Below the pieces are notes generated by a model, which ran no database searches, had not been told where the DNA came from, and was given only the letters and a program-made list of their open reading frames with translations. 64,000 bases of DNA from Bradyrhizobium sp. AZCC 1719 (GTDB taxonomy: Bacteria > Pseudomonadota > Alphaproteobacteria > Rhizobiales > Xanthobacteraceae): assembly GCF_036924525.1 (NCBI RefSeq), contig NZ_JAZHRU010000001.1, positions 4,679,001 through 4,743,000 on the forward strand. Reading direction: 5' to 3'. Of this stretch, positions 8,540 through 14,855 are shown one piece after another (position 1 is the first letter of the stretch; each line of letters starts with the position of its first letter). The translations under genes and the position numbers were made by a program.

Positions 8540-8812
8540 TAAGGGACTGCTAAGGGCTCCGCCCTCGCGCGGGCAAGGGTGAAGCACGCCATGCGTGCCG
8601 GCCGGACGGGTTTCCCCGGTCTTCCGCGCCATAGATCTTCTTGACGGTTTGATTGTCAGGCGCGTGCAGACGCGCGCGTGGTCGCGCGCCCTTGTCAGGC
8701 GGGTGATCCCCCTCCGCGTCCAGCCGCCCTTGCCCTTGCTACCCCAGGTCTCGCCGACGGGCAGGGTTGCAGCGCAGCGCTGCGCTTCAACCCAAGCCCA
8801 AAGGAGAAGACC
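8540..8812 (+). ncRNA. Structured leader upstream of the DUF932 gene (copy 2)
   Basis: This is the second copy of the leader described before the ParB-like gene. It carries the same ordered blocks, including CCCCGGTCTTCCGCGC, GATCCCCCTCCGC and GGTCTCGCCGACGGGCAGGG, separated by diverged segments of similar length. Its last element is a very stable hairpin at 8764-8793: GGGTTG pairs with CAACCC, and AGCGCAG with CTGCGCT, with one mismatch between the two helices. It is followed by the AAAGGAG ribosome-binding site. The helices differ in sequence from copy 1 but keep the pairing. Length from first block to start codon is about 275 nt in both. Confidence 0.55.
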
Positions 8813-10009
8813 ATGAACATGACGACCTTGACCCAAAGCGAACAGCCTGTTTCCGGCGGTTTCCGCGTGGACGTATCGCGTGGCCAGCGGATTGGCCGTG
8901 TTTCCTCGGAATGGTTTGCGCGACCCGATGACGAACGCTTTCTGAACCTTTCCGATCTGTACGAGGCAGTGCGGGGCAGGGCGGAGCGCGCGCAGGCGCG
9001 GACCGTGGAAAGCCGGGCCATCCGGGTAGAAGCGAACCGAGATAGTTCAGAACGGCTTGCTTTGATCGTGCCCGGACGTGAGCAACAGGTCATGCCGACG
9101 CATTGGAGTTTTGGACAGTTGTGCACGCTGGTCGGCGCGCCAACCTCCTATTTGCGTCAGCTTCCCGCAGCCTTGTCGGCCATCAACCTGCAGCACGGCT
9201 TGCTGTCCCATCGTGCTGAACTCGTCAAAACCCTGGAAACCGATAACGGACGTGTCGAACTTCGCGCCGTGACCGGGCCGGATTACGGCCGCATCTGGGA
9301 TCATGAACTGGTCGCCGCCGTCATGAACATCGCTGGCAACGGCACCGGTGACACGCGGTGGAAAGTCCCCGGCGTGTTGGATTGGAGCACGATGACCCAT
9401 AATCCGTTCGTAGACGTGACCAAGGATACGACGACGCTCTATGCCAGCGATCGTGACGTGTTCCTTTTTCTGGTTGACGACACGAATCCGATTGAAGCCG
9501 GCCGATTGCCCGATGGCTCACCGGATTTGTATTTCCGGGGATTCTACTGCTGGAACAGCGAAGTGGGCAGCAAGACACTCGGAATTGCCAGTTTCTACCT
9601 CCGCGCCGTCTGCATGAACCGCAATCTGTGGGGCGTCGAGAACTTCGAAGAAATCACGATCCGGCACTCCAAATTCGCGGCCCAGCGTTTTGCGCACGAA
9701 GCCGCCCCCGCGTTGACAAGCTTCGCCAACTCTTCACCGGCGCCGTTCGTTGCCGGTGTCAAGGCCGCGCGCGGTCGGATTGTTGCCCGGACCGACGAGG
9801 ATCGGGAAAGTTTCTTGCGCAAGGGCGGGTTTTCAAAATCGGAGACCGCGAAGATTATTGAAACCGTGCTTGGCGAGGAGAACCGGAAACCGGAAAGCGT
9901 CTTTGACTTCGTGCAAGGGATCACCGCGCTGGCCCGGACCAAGTCCCATCAGGATGCGCGGCTGGAGCTGGAAGGGAAGGCCAAGCGATTGATGGAACGC
10001 GCCATCTAG
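8813..10009 (+). CDS. DUF932 domain-containing protein
   Basis: The 398-residue product matches the DUF932 family, plasmid- and phage-borne proteins of unknown function. Recognisable family segments are MPTHWSFGQLCTLVGAPTSY, LRAVTGPDYGRIWDHELVAA, ASDRDVFLFLVDD, and FYCWNSEVGSKTLGIASFY followed by CMNRNLWG. The ATG at 8813 sits 5 bases after AAAGGAGAAG; the frame is open further upstream through the structured leader, but that part is not protein-like. It follows the DUF736 gene after a strong terminator, so it has its own promoter or is read through the leader. A 12-bp stem terminator follows at 10017. Confidence 0.92.
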   Translation: MNMTTLTQSEQPVSGGFRVDVSRGQRIGRVSSEWFARPDDERFLNLSDLYEAVRGRAERAQARTVESRAIRVEANRDSSERLALIVPGREQQVMPTHWSFGQLCTLVGAPTSYLRQLPAALSAINLQHGLLSHRAELVKTLETDNGRVELRAVTGPDYGRIWDHELVAAVMNIAGNGTGDTRWKVPGVLDWSTMTHNPFVDVTKDTTTLYASDRDVFLFLVDDTNPIEAGRLPDGSPDLYFRGFYCWNSEVGSKTLGIASFYLRAVCMNRNLWGVENFEEITIRHSKFAAQRFAHEAAPALTSFANSSPAPFVAGVKAARGRIVARTDEDRESFLRKGGFSKSETAKIIETVLGEENRKPESVFDFVQGITALARTKSHQDARLELEGKAKRLMERAI

Positions 10010-10016
10010 CAACATG

Positions 10017-10050
10017 GCCGCGCAATTTGAGAAAATTGCGCGGCTGCTTT
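10017..10050 (+). terminator. Terminator of the DUF932 gene
   Basis: A perfect 12-bp stem (GCCGCGCAATTT / AAATTGCGCGGC) with a GAGA loop is followed by TGCTTTCC. The T-run is short but the hairpin is strong and lies 7 bp after the stop codon. Confidence 0.75.
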
Positions 10051-10209
10051 CCATTTCCGTTCATGCGCCAGGTGCGCCGCCGCCGATCCGGCAAGCGGAT
10101 CGGCGGCGGCAGACGTGTGTCTGCGCCGGCGCTCGCCGGACCTTCGGCCCGGCTCGCGCGAAAAGAACAGAGGCACATTCGTCAGTACGAAGTATTCAGA
10201 TGGAATCTT

Positions 10210-10461
10210 TCACTTTTTCTTGGAGGATTTGGACCGTTCGCTGCGCGATTCATCATCTGGTAGGACAAGATCGATATGGCTCACGCCCAAGGTCGTTGCG
10301 AGTTCAAACAATGTAACGATGGTCGGATTGCGACGTCCGTTTTCGAGACCGCTGATGTATTGTTGGGTAAAGCCGGATGCTTCCGCAAACTTCTCCTGCG
10401 TGAAGCCCTTCTGCTTCCGCAGTCGCCCGAAGTTTCGGCCAACCAACTTGCGCATATCCAT
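10210..10461 (-). CDS. XRE-family repressor, QseC-like
   Basis: The 83-residue protein is almost entirely one XRE/Cro-type helix-turn-helix domain: NFGRLRKQKGFTQEKFAEAS, then TQQYISGLENGRRNPTIVTL, and the final helix LFELATTLGVSHIDLV, ending in a Lys/Ser-rich tail. Size and layout fit the controller-like regulators of restriction systems and of ICEs. It is divergent from the DUF2285 protein at 10650, the same arrangement as qseC-qseM of ICEMlSymR7A, where QseC binds operators between the two genes. Two perfect inverted repeats lie at its start codon and just upstream. I infer that it autoregulates and sets the level of the DUF2285 protein. The family is certain; the QseC role is inferred from position. 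Confidence 0.85.
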   Translation of the reverse strand: MDMRKLVGRNFGRLRKQKGFTQEKFAEASGFTQQYISGLENGRRNPTIVTLFELATTLGVSHIDLVLPDDESRSERSKSSKKK

Positions 10462-10473
10462 TCGCGCAAGTTG
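10444..10473. promoter_or_regulatory. 10-bp inverted repeat over the XRE start codon
   Basis: CAACTTGCGC (10444-10453) and GCGCAAGTTG (10464-10473) form a perfect inverted repeat with a 10-bp spacer. The start codon of the XRE gene (10459-10461 on the minus strand) lies inside the spacer. It could be an operator, or an mRNA hairpin that hides the start codon. Confidence 0.55.
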
Positions 10474-10479
10474 CTTCTT

Positions 10480-10513
10480 TACATACTATGAGGTTTATCT
10501 CCTATAGTATGTA
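10480..10513. promoter_or_regulatory. Second 10-bp inverted repeat, likely operator
   Basis: TACATACTAT (10480-10489) and ATAGTATGTA (10504-10513) form a perfect inverted repeat with a 14-bp spacer. It lies 19 bp upstream of the XRE start codon, in an AT-rich stretch that could also hold promoter elements of that gene. This is a good candidate binding site for the XRE protein itself. Confidence 0.6.
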
Positions 10514-10649
10514 TTCCCAACTGCGTCGAATTCGACTGCCTTCCGGGAATAACAAACTTTCGCGAAGCTCGGCTGCGAACTGCCTTGAATAGGACTAAAC
10601 TGGGGCTATCAGCTGGCAGGCGCAGCCCCGGAGCTCTCGAAGGAGTTTT

Positions 10650-10946
10650 ATGCCGTCACCCCCACTGGACCCTGATGTTGCGGACCTGGCACCGGATAGC
10701 CCCGTGCTGACGGCCTATGACGAGCAACATGTCGTCACCTATCTCCGGCTGTTGGATGCAGACGCTGAGAATGCCGACTGGCGCGAGGTGGCGCGCATCG
10801 TGCTTCACATCGATCCGGACCAGTATCCGGAGCGTGCGCGAACGGCCTTCGAGAGCCATCTGGCTCGCGCCAAATGGATGACAAGCCGTGGCTACGGCCA
10901 TTTGCTTCGCGGTGGTCCCGCCAAGGAGCCGGACAGGGACGTGTAG
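10650..10946 (+). CDS. Small DUF2285 protein, QseM-like antiactivator
   Basis: The 98-residue product carries a single DUF2285 domain (about residues 22-85: YDEQHVVTYLRLLDADAENA, WREVARIVL, SHLARAKWMTSRGYGHLLRG). Its pattern matches the C-terminal half of the split activator encoded at 11082-11850. In ICEMlSymR7A, QseM is a stand-alone DUF2285 protein that binds and blocks the activators TraR and FseA. Size, domain and divergence from an XRE gene fit that role here. The ATG is preceded by GAAGGAG at 4 bases. Divergent expression from the inverted-repeat region would place it under control of the XRE protein. Alternative: a DNA-binding protein in its own right. Confidence 0.75.
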   Translation: MPSPPLDPDVADLAPDSPVLTAYDEQHVVTYLRLLDADAENADWREVARIVLHIDPDQYPERARTAFESHLARAKWMTSRGYGHLLRGGPAKEPDRDV

Positions 10947-10973
10947 ATCCAAATGGCGCAGAATAATTTCTTC

Positions 10974-10995
10974 GTTACGAAATATTTCGCGTAAC
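10974..10995. promoter_or_regulatory. Inverted repeat upstream of the split activator gene
   Basis: GTTACG (10974-10979) and CGTAAC (10990-10995) flank an AT-rich centre (AAATATTTCG), about 90 bp upstream of the activator's ATG. It could be an operator or part of the promoter. The arms are short, so chance is possible. Confidence 0.3.
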
Positions 10996-11081
10996 CAAAC
11001 GGTTCATTACGCATTGCAACCACAAATGGTTCACAATTTTCGTGCTGCAATGCCGCACCGTATTGCGTGAGGTCAAGTACA

Positions 11082-11850
11082 ATGCCGGAATTCGATTGGC
11101 GCTCGCCCGAGGCCTATTCAAGAGTGCAGAACGCCGACCTGACTGGTCTTGCCTGGGAATGCCTGCGTCGTAACCCAGAATACCGAAAGCACTATTGCTC
11201 GCTTCCGAATCCACTTAACGGCGCTCCGGCCGAATTCCGGAAGAAATGGGGCCTGACTTTTCGCGGCTGACCCGCAAAAAGCCTGTTACGAGCAGATTGT
11301 CTTTTGGGCGCCAGAGGTGCTGCCGACCGTTTTGTCGGTGAGCACTTCTTCGTCGCAAGCTTCTGCTCAACCCATCGATCTGGATCTGACAAGACTGTCG
11401 CCCGGCGAGCTGCGGCAGACCACGGATGGCTGGCATGCCGTGCTCCGCGTTGGTGACGCCACGCATCGCGTGTGGCTGAAGGAACTGCCTGCAGCCGGGG
11501 CGTCGCAAGCCATAGAGCTGCCACTGGACTCGTCGTTTGAACTCCGCGCCCAGGCTGCCCAATCGCTCTGGCGTACGCTGAGCGGCCGTTCTCCCTGTCG
11601 ACCGCTCGCTGACCATGCTCCACACCGACGTCAGCGGATGACCCTTGTCTTGCGTGCGCTGGATGGACGCAATGAGGGCAAAAACTATCGCGCGATCGCC
11701 GAAGGCCTCTTTGGCAAAAAGCGTATCCCCGAGCGCGCCTGGAAGACGCACGATCTGCGCAATCGTACGATCCGCCTCGTGCAGCGCGGCCTCGCCTTGA
11801 TGCGCGGCGGTTATCGCGAACTCTTGCGCGCAAGACGCAAGGACAAATAG
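11082..11850 (+). CDS. fseA: FseA-like activator encoded in two frames (+1 frameshift)
   Basis: The first frame (11082-11270) encodes 62 residues of the DUF6499 type (MPEFDWRSPEAYSRVQNADL ... EFRKKWGLTFRG, stop). The second frame, shifted +1 and open to 11850, continues TFAADPQKACYEQIVFWAPE and carries a DUF2285 domain at its end (TLVLRALDGRNEGKNYRAIA ... DLRNRTIRLVQRGLALMRGG). Joining them at 11261/11263 gives about 255 residues, the layout of FseA of ICEMlSymR7A. That protein is made by programmed +1 frameshifting from msi172/msi171 and activates rdfS transcription. The second frame has no well-placed start of its own. An rdfS-like operon follows directly, as expected. A disabling mutation rather than a programmed shift is the alternative, but both frames look fully conserved. 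Confidence 0.75.
11256..11270 (+). other. Candidate +1 ribosomal frameshift site
   Basis: The zero frame reads ACT TTT CGC GGC TGA. A peptidyl tRNA-Phe on UUU (11259-11261) can slip one base forward onto UUC (11260-11262), after which GCG GCT GAC leads into the downstream frame. The zero-frame stop lies only two codons later. The slip keeps perfect or better codon-anticodon pairing, which is why it is plausible. Confidence 0.6.
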
Positions 11851-11859
11851 GCCTCTTTC

Positions 11860-11882
11860 AGGGGTATCGAAAATTCACCCCT
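11860..11882. promoter_or_regulatory. Inverted repeat in the rdfS-like promoter region
   Basis: AGGGGT (11860-11865) and ACCCCT (11877-11882) lie between the activator gene and the AlpA-type gene. The position suits either a binding site for the activator at the rdfS promoter or a weak hairpin at the end of the activator transcript. Confidence 0.3.
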
Positions 11883-11980
11883 CGATCTTCGGCATCCCCC
11901 TGCGAGGGAATGCTCCTCCATGATCACCGCATTCACGCTGTCACCGCAGCGATAGCGCGATCCCTTCATGGAGCCCTCGA

Positions 11981-12262
11981 ATGCCCGATCCTATGGCCGG
12001 CCTGCCGCCACGCTTCCTCCGAACGCCGGAGGCTGCGCGATACCTCGGGCTGTCCGGTCGCACCTTGGAAAAGCACCGTACCTACGGCACTGGACCGACC
12101 TATCGGAAGATCGGTGGGCGCGTCGTCTATGCGCTTGATGATCTGAAGGCCTGGGCCGATCTCGGCGCCAAGACATCGACGTCCGACCCCGGGAAGGGGA
12201 CGGTACTGCCTGCGAAGAAGCAGCCAGCACTGCGCCCCTATGCCGGCCAGGTACGTCGCTGA
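11981..12262 (+). CDS. rdfS: AlpA-type HTH protein, RdfS-like excisionase
   Basis: The 93-residue protein has one winged-HTH / AlpA-like domain at residues 8-55: RFLRTPEAARYLGLSGRTLE, then YRKIGGRVVYALDDLKAWAD. The rest is a basic Pro/Lys-rich tail. In ICEMlSymR7A the matching protein RdfS is the recombination directionality factor that tips integrase toward excision. Its gene heads the operon rdfS ... traF ... rlxS, as seen here. The stop overlaps the repA start by one base (TGATG), so translation is likely coupled. Since this element's apparent integrase is a serine recombinase, the partner is uncertain and the protein could act mainly as a transcriptional regulator. Confidence 0.75.
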   Translation: MPDPMAGLPPRFLRTPEAARYLGLSGRTLEKHRTYGTGPTYRKIGGRVVYALDDLKAWADLGAKTSTSDPGKGTVLPAKKQPALRPYAGQVRR

Positions 12263-13143
12263 TGCGGCACAAATTACGATCCGAGCGCAGCCAGCTCGAG
12301 CTGTTCCGTGCCTTGCCCGGTGATCTGGCGCCGCGCGACGCCCAGGATTTGATGGCCTATCCATTCTTTTCGCTCGCCAAGTCAAAGCGGGTTGTGCCGA
12401 TCGATTTCCGGGCGGGTAACATTTCCATTCGGGTCGAACCGGTGCCGGAACATGGCATGGCGACGATCTGGGATGCTGACGTTCTGATCTGGGCAGCTTC
12501 GCAAATTGTCGAGGCGCGTGATGCCGGGCTGAAGACCTCGCGTCTGATGGCGGCAACCCCTTACGAAATTCTGACATTCGTTGGCCGCGGCACCAGCGTG
12601 CGCGACTACGATCGGCTCAAGGCGGGTCTCGATCGGTTGCAGTCGACCTCGGTGCTGACTTCGATCCGGCAACCGGCTGAACGGCGGCGGCATCGTTTCT
12701 CCTGGATCAACGAATGGAAGGAGACGGCCGACGCCAACGGGCGCCCAATGGGCCTCGAACTGATAGTGCCAGACTGGTTCTATGCCGGCGTTCGCGATGA
12801 CGCGCTCGTGCTGACGATCGACCGCGCCTATTTCGGTTTGACTGGCGGACTCGAGCGCTGGCTTTACCGGCTTGTCCGCAAGCACGGCGGTCGCCAGCAG
12901 GGCGGTTGGAGTTTTGACTTTCTGCATCTCCACGCCAAGTCCGGCAGTCTCTCGCCGCTCAAACATTTTGCCTTTGACCTGCGCGAGATCGTCCGGCGGC
13001 AGACCTTACCCGGCTACGAGCTCGTGATCACGCGCGACCCAAACGGCGTCGAACGTCTGAGCTTCGCGCCCCGTTGCACCGATCCGTTCGTGGAGCGGCT
13101 TCGCAAGCGAGGTCTCCCACTTCAGGCTGGAGAGAAGCTGTGA
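12262..13143 (+). CDS. repA: Replication initiator protein A (RPA family)
   Basis: The 293-residue product belongs to the 'replication initiator protein A' family of alphaproteobacterial plasmids and ICEs. Typical segments are LMAYPFFSLAKSKRVVPIDF near the N-terminus, WDADVLIWAASQIVEARDAG in the middle, and the winged-helix part YFGLTGGLERWLYRLVRKHG. It should bind iterons and open the origin so the excised circle can replicate. Three iteron-like repeats begin 6 bp after the stop codon. It overlaps the rdfS-like gene and precedes the DUF2840 gene. In relatives I recall a parA gene between repA and DUF2840; none is present in the 247-bp gap here. Confidence 0.88.
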   Translation: MRHKLRSERSQLELFRALPGDLAPRDAQDLMAYPFFSLAKSKRVVPIDFRAGNISIRVEPVPEHGMATIWDADVLIWAASQIVEARDAGLKTSRLMAATPYEILTFVGRGTSVRDYDRLKAGLDRLQSTSVLTSIRQPAERRRHRFSWINEWKETADANGRPMGLELIVPDWFYAGVRDDALVLTIDRAYFGLTGGLERWLYRLVRKHGGRQQGGWSFDFLHLHAKSGSLSPLKHFAFDLREIVRRQTLPGYELVITRDPNGVERLSFAPRCTDPFVERLRKRGLPLQAGEKL

Positions 13144-13148
13144 ATCAT

Positions 13149-13214
13149 CTCGTGCTATCAGGGACCGCAACCCTCGTGCCATCGGGGACCGGATCCTCGT
13201 GCTATCGGGGACCG
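13149..13214 (+). repeat. Three iterons, probable oriV
   Basis: Three direct copies of a 19-bp unit, consensus CTCGTGCTATCGGGGACCG, lie at 13149-13167, 13173-13191 and 13196-13214 (periods 24 and 23 bp, about two helical turns). Copies 1 and 2 each differ from the consensus by one base and copy 3 matches it. Their position immediately behind repA marks them as the likely RepA binding sites of a replication origin. Confidence 0.8.
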
Positions 13215-13390
13215 GAATCTGTCTCAAGCGATTGTCATCAATCGCGTTCCAGGCGCCGTAACCTTACTAACCAGAAATCCTTCGGATTTCTTCTAACGGA
13301 CCGCGCCGTTTTCCTCGCTGTGCATAACTTGGGGCGCGATCTGCGCGCACGGCCCGAGGCGTTCGATCTTCTAGCAGACGGAGCGGCCTC

Positions 13391-13855
13391 ATGAGCGATC
13401 TCACGCAGGTCGAGCTCGTCTGGCTGGAAAAGCGCATCGAGAACCGAATTCGTTTCGGTCGCGTGGCCGAGGAGCGAATTCTCGACCGGAATCGACGCGT
13501 TCTGTCGTTCGCGCCCGACAGCATTTTTGCGTTCGTGCGCTGGATGTCGAACGATTTTGGGACGATCGTTTCCCGCATCGATATCTTGCGAGCGGTAGCA
13601 GCGGGCCAACGCTGCTCGACTGTCCCCTATGTCAAGCCTGGCGGTGAGATTCTCTTGCGCCTGTCAGGTTGGCCAAAGGTGGAGCGCGTGTTGCAGTTGA
13701 TCGATGCCGTCGAAGCGCTCGGCATCGATCCCGCCGACGCCGCCCCCGACTATTGGCAACACGTCCACAACCGCCTGTCCGTCAACGAAACGCCGCGCGC
13801 CTACACAAAGTCACGCCACCAGGCTTGGCTGCATCGGCGGAGGGCCGGCCCGTGA
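13391..13855 (+). CDS. DUF2840 domain-containing protein
   Basis: The 154-residue protein matches DUF2840, a family found only in rhizobial and related conjugative elements between the replication/partition genes and traF. Clear family segments are LTQVELVWLEKRIENRIRFG, RVLSFAPDSIFAFVRWMSND, YGTIVSRIDILRAV-like sequence, and the end VHNRLSVNETPRAYTKSRHQ. Function is unknown; co-transcription with rdfS, traF and rlxS suggests a role in transfer. It ends in a GTGA overlap with traF, so translation is coupled. The ATG at 13391 fits the family start. Confidence 0.88.
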   Translation: MSDLTQVELVWLEKRIENRIRFGRVAEERILDRNRRVLSFAPDSIFAFVRWMSNDFGTIVSRIDILRAVAAGQRCSTVPYVKPGGEILLRLSGWPKVERVLQLIDAVEALGIDPADAAPDYWQHVHNRLSVNETPRAYTKSRHQAWLHRRRAGP

Positions 13856-14364
13856 CGACCCGCAACCGAACGCTCGGTTTGGCGATCGGCGCGGTTGCCA
13901 TTGTCGCCGGGACGATCTTCGCAAAGCTGGATCCGCTCTTGGTCTGGAATGCTTCCCACAGTGTGCCTGTTGGCCTGTATCGCGTTCGTCCGGCGGGCAG
14001 CCACTATGTCACCGAACTCGTCGCCGTTCGACCGCAGGAGCCGCTGGCAACCTATCTGAACCTGAATGGCTATCTGCCGAAAGGAGTTCCGATGCTTAAG
14101 CGCGTGCTGGCGCTTCCCGGACAAATGGTGTGCAGGAACGGGAGCAACATATCTGTCGATGGCATCGAGTCGGGGAAGGCGCGGGAGCGCGACAGCCGCG
14201 GCCGACCGTTGCCAGTGTGGCAGGGATGCGACCTCGTCGGAGAAGGCGAACTCTTCCTCATGAATTGGCAATCTGCGGAATCTTTCGACGGGCGCTACTT
14301 CGGAATGACACCGGCAACGGCTGTCATTGGTCGCGTACTTCCCGTTTGGATATGGCAAGATTGA
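13852..14364 (+). CDS. traF: TraF, conjugative S26 signal peptidase
   Basis: This 170-residue membrane-anchored S26 peptidase has one N-terminal transmembrane segment (TLGLAIGAVAIVAGTIFAKL). The serine box NASHSVPVGLYRV carries the nucleophile in SVPVG, the general base is the Lys in MLKRVLALPGQ, and the C-terminal box is FDGRYFGMTP. TraF-type peptidases cut and cyclise the TrbC pilin precursor, and trbC is present at 50850, far from traF but in the same element. The GTG start overlaps the stop of the DUF2840 gene by four bases. Confidence 0.9.
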   Translation: MTTRNRTLGLAIGAVAIVAGTIFAKLDPLLVWNASHSVPVGLYRVRPAGSHYVTELVAVRPQEPLATYLNLNGYLPKGVPMLKRVLALPGQMVCRNGSNISVDGIESGKARERDSRGRPLPVWQGCDLVGEGELFLMNWQSAESFDGRYFGMTPATAVIGRVLPVWIWQD

Positions 14365-14597
14365 TCCTGCGGTCCGTGTGCACCCTATCCGCCATTCCTC
14401 TGTTCGATCGGGCGCGGCACCATTCCTCCGTCCCGACCAACGCTGTCGCAGCCGCCGCGCGCACCGGCCGTCCAGGGCGGCCAACGGCCGGCGCGAAGCA
14501 GCTTTACCCTGGATGGTCGCGAGCACGGTGGCACGCTCGTCCTTTGCTGGGATTGCCGTTTGCGGCTCTGTGGCGGCTCGACTGTTTGCAGGTCTGA
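14352..14597 (+). pseudogene. Remnant of a secreted protein, perhaps a lytic transglycosylase
   Basis: An ATG that overlaps the traF stop opens an 81-residue frame. Its beginning looks like a signal peptide (RLILRSVCTLSAIPLFDRAR) followed by SSVPTNAVAAAARTG. In related elements a secreted lytic transglycosylase gene with such an N-terminus sits between traF and rlxS, from memory. After about residue 40 the frame loses all protein character and no SLT catalytic motif appears in any frame before the relaxase. I read it as a truncated, decayed gene. A hybrid Trb channel would then rely on another wall-cutting enzyme. Confidence 0.4.
14464..14491. repeat. 8-bp inverted repeat upstream of the relaxase gene
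   Basis: CCGGCCGT (14464-14471) and ACGGCCGG (14484-14491) form a perfect inverted repeat with a 12-bp spacer, in the degenerate stretch between traF and the relaxase gene. Inverted repeats beside relaxase genes can mark oriT, but no nick-site consensus is recognisable. Confidence 0.3.
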
Positions 14598-14855
14598 GGT
14601 CGCGCACGCTGCAAACGAGCGGAATCGCATTGTGTCGAAGTGCTTCGCATTCTTGACGGGGAGTCGTTGGGAGCAGGGGCAGACCGACGACGGACGGCAA
14701 GGGAAAAGCGCCGCCTTCGGCCGGGCGCATGTGGTTGGTGCGGCTGAGGTTTTAAGAGGCATCCGGAATGATCAAGCCATCGCTCCATTCCAAATCGTCA
14801 GCGAAATCAACGCGGCGAGAGCCGTCGGCTTGTGCAAATTCCCGGTGAGGCCCTC

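Noticed and set aside
13149..13214. Could the three 19-bp repeats be a small CRISPR array?
   Set aside because: Spacers are only 4-5 bp, copies are imperfect, no cas genes are present, and the place behind repA fits iterons.
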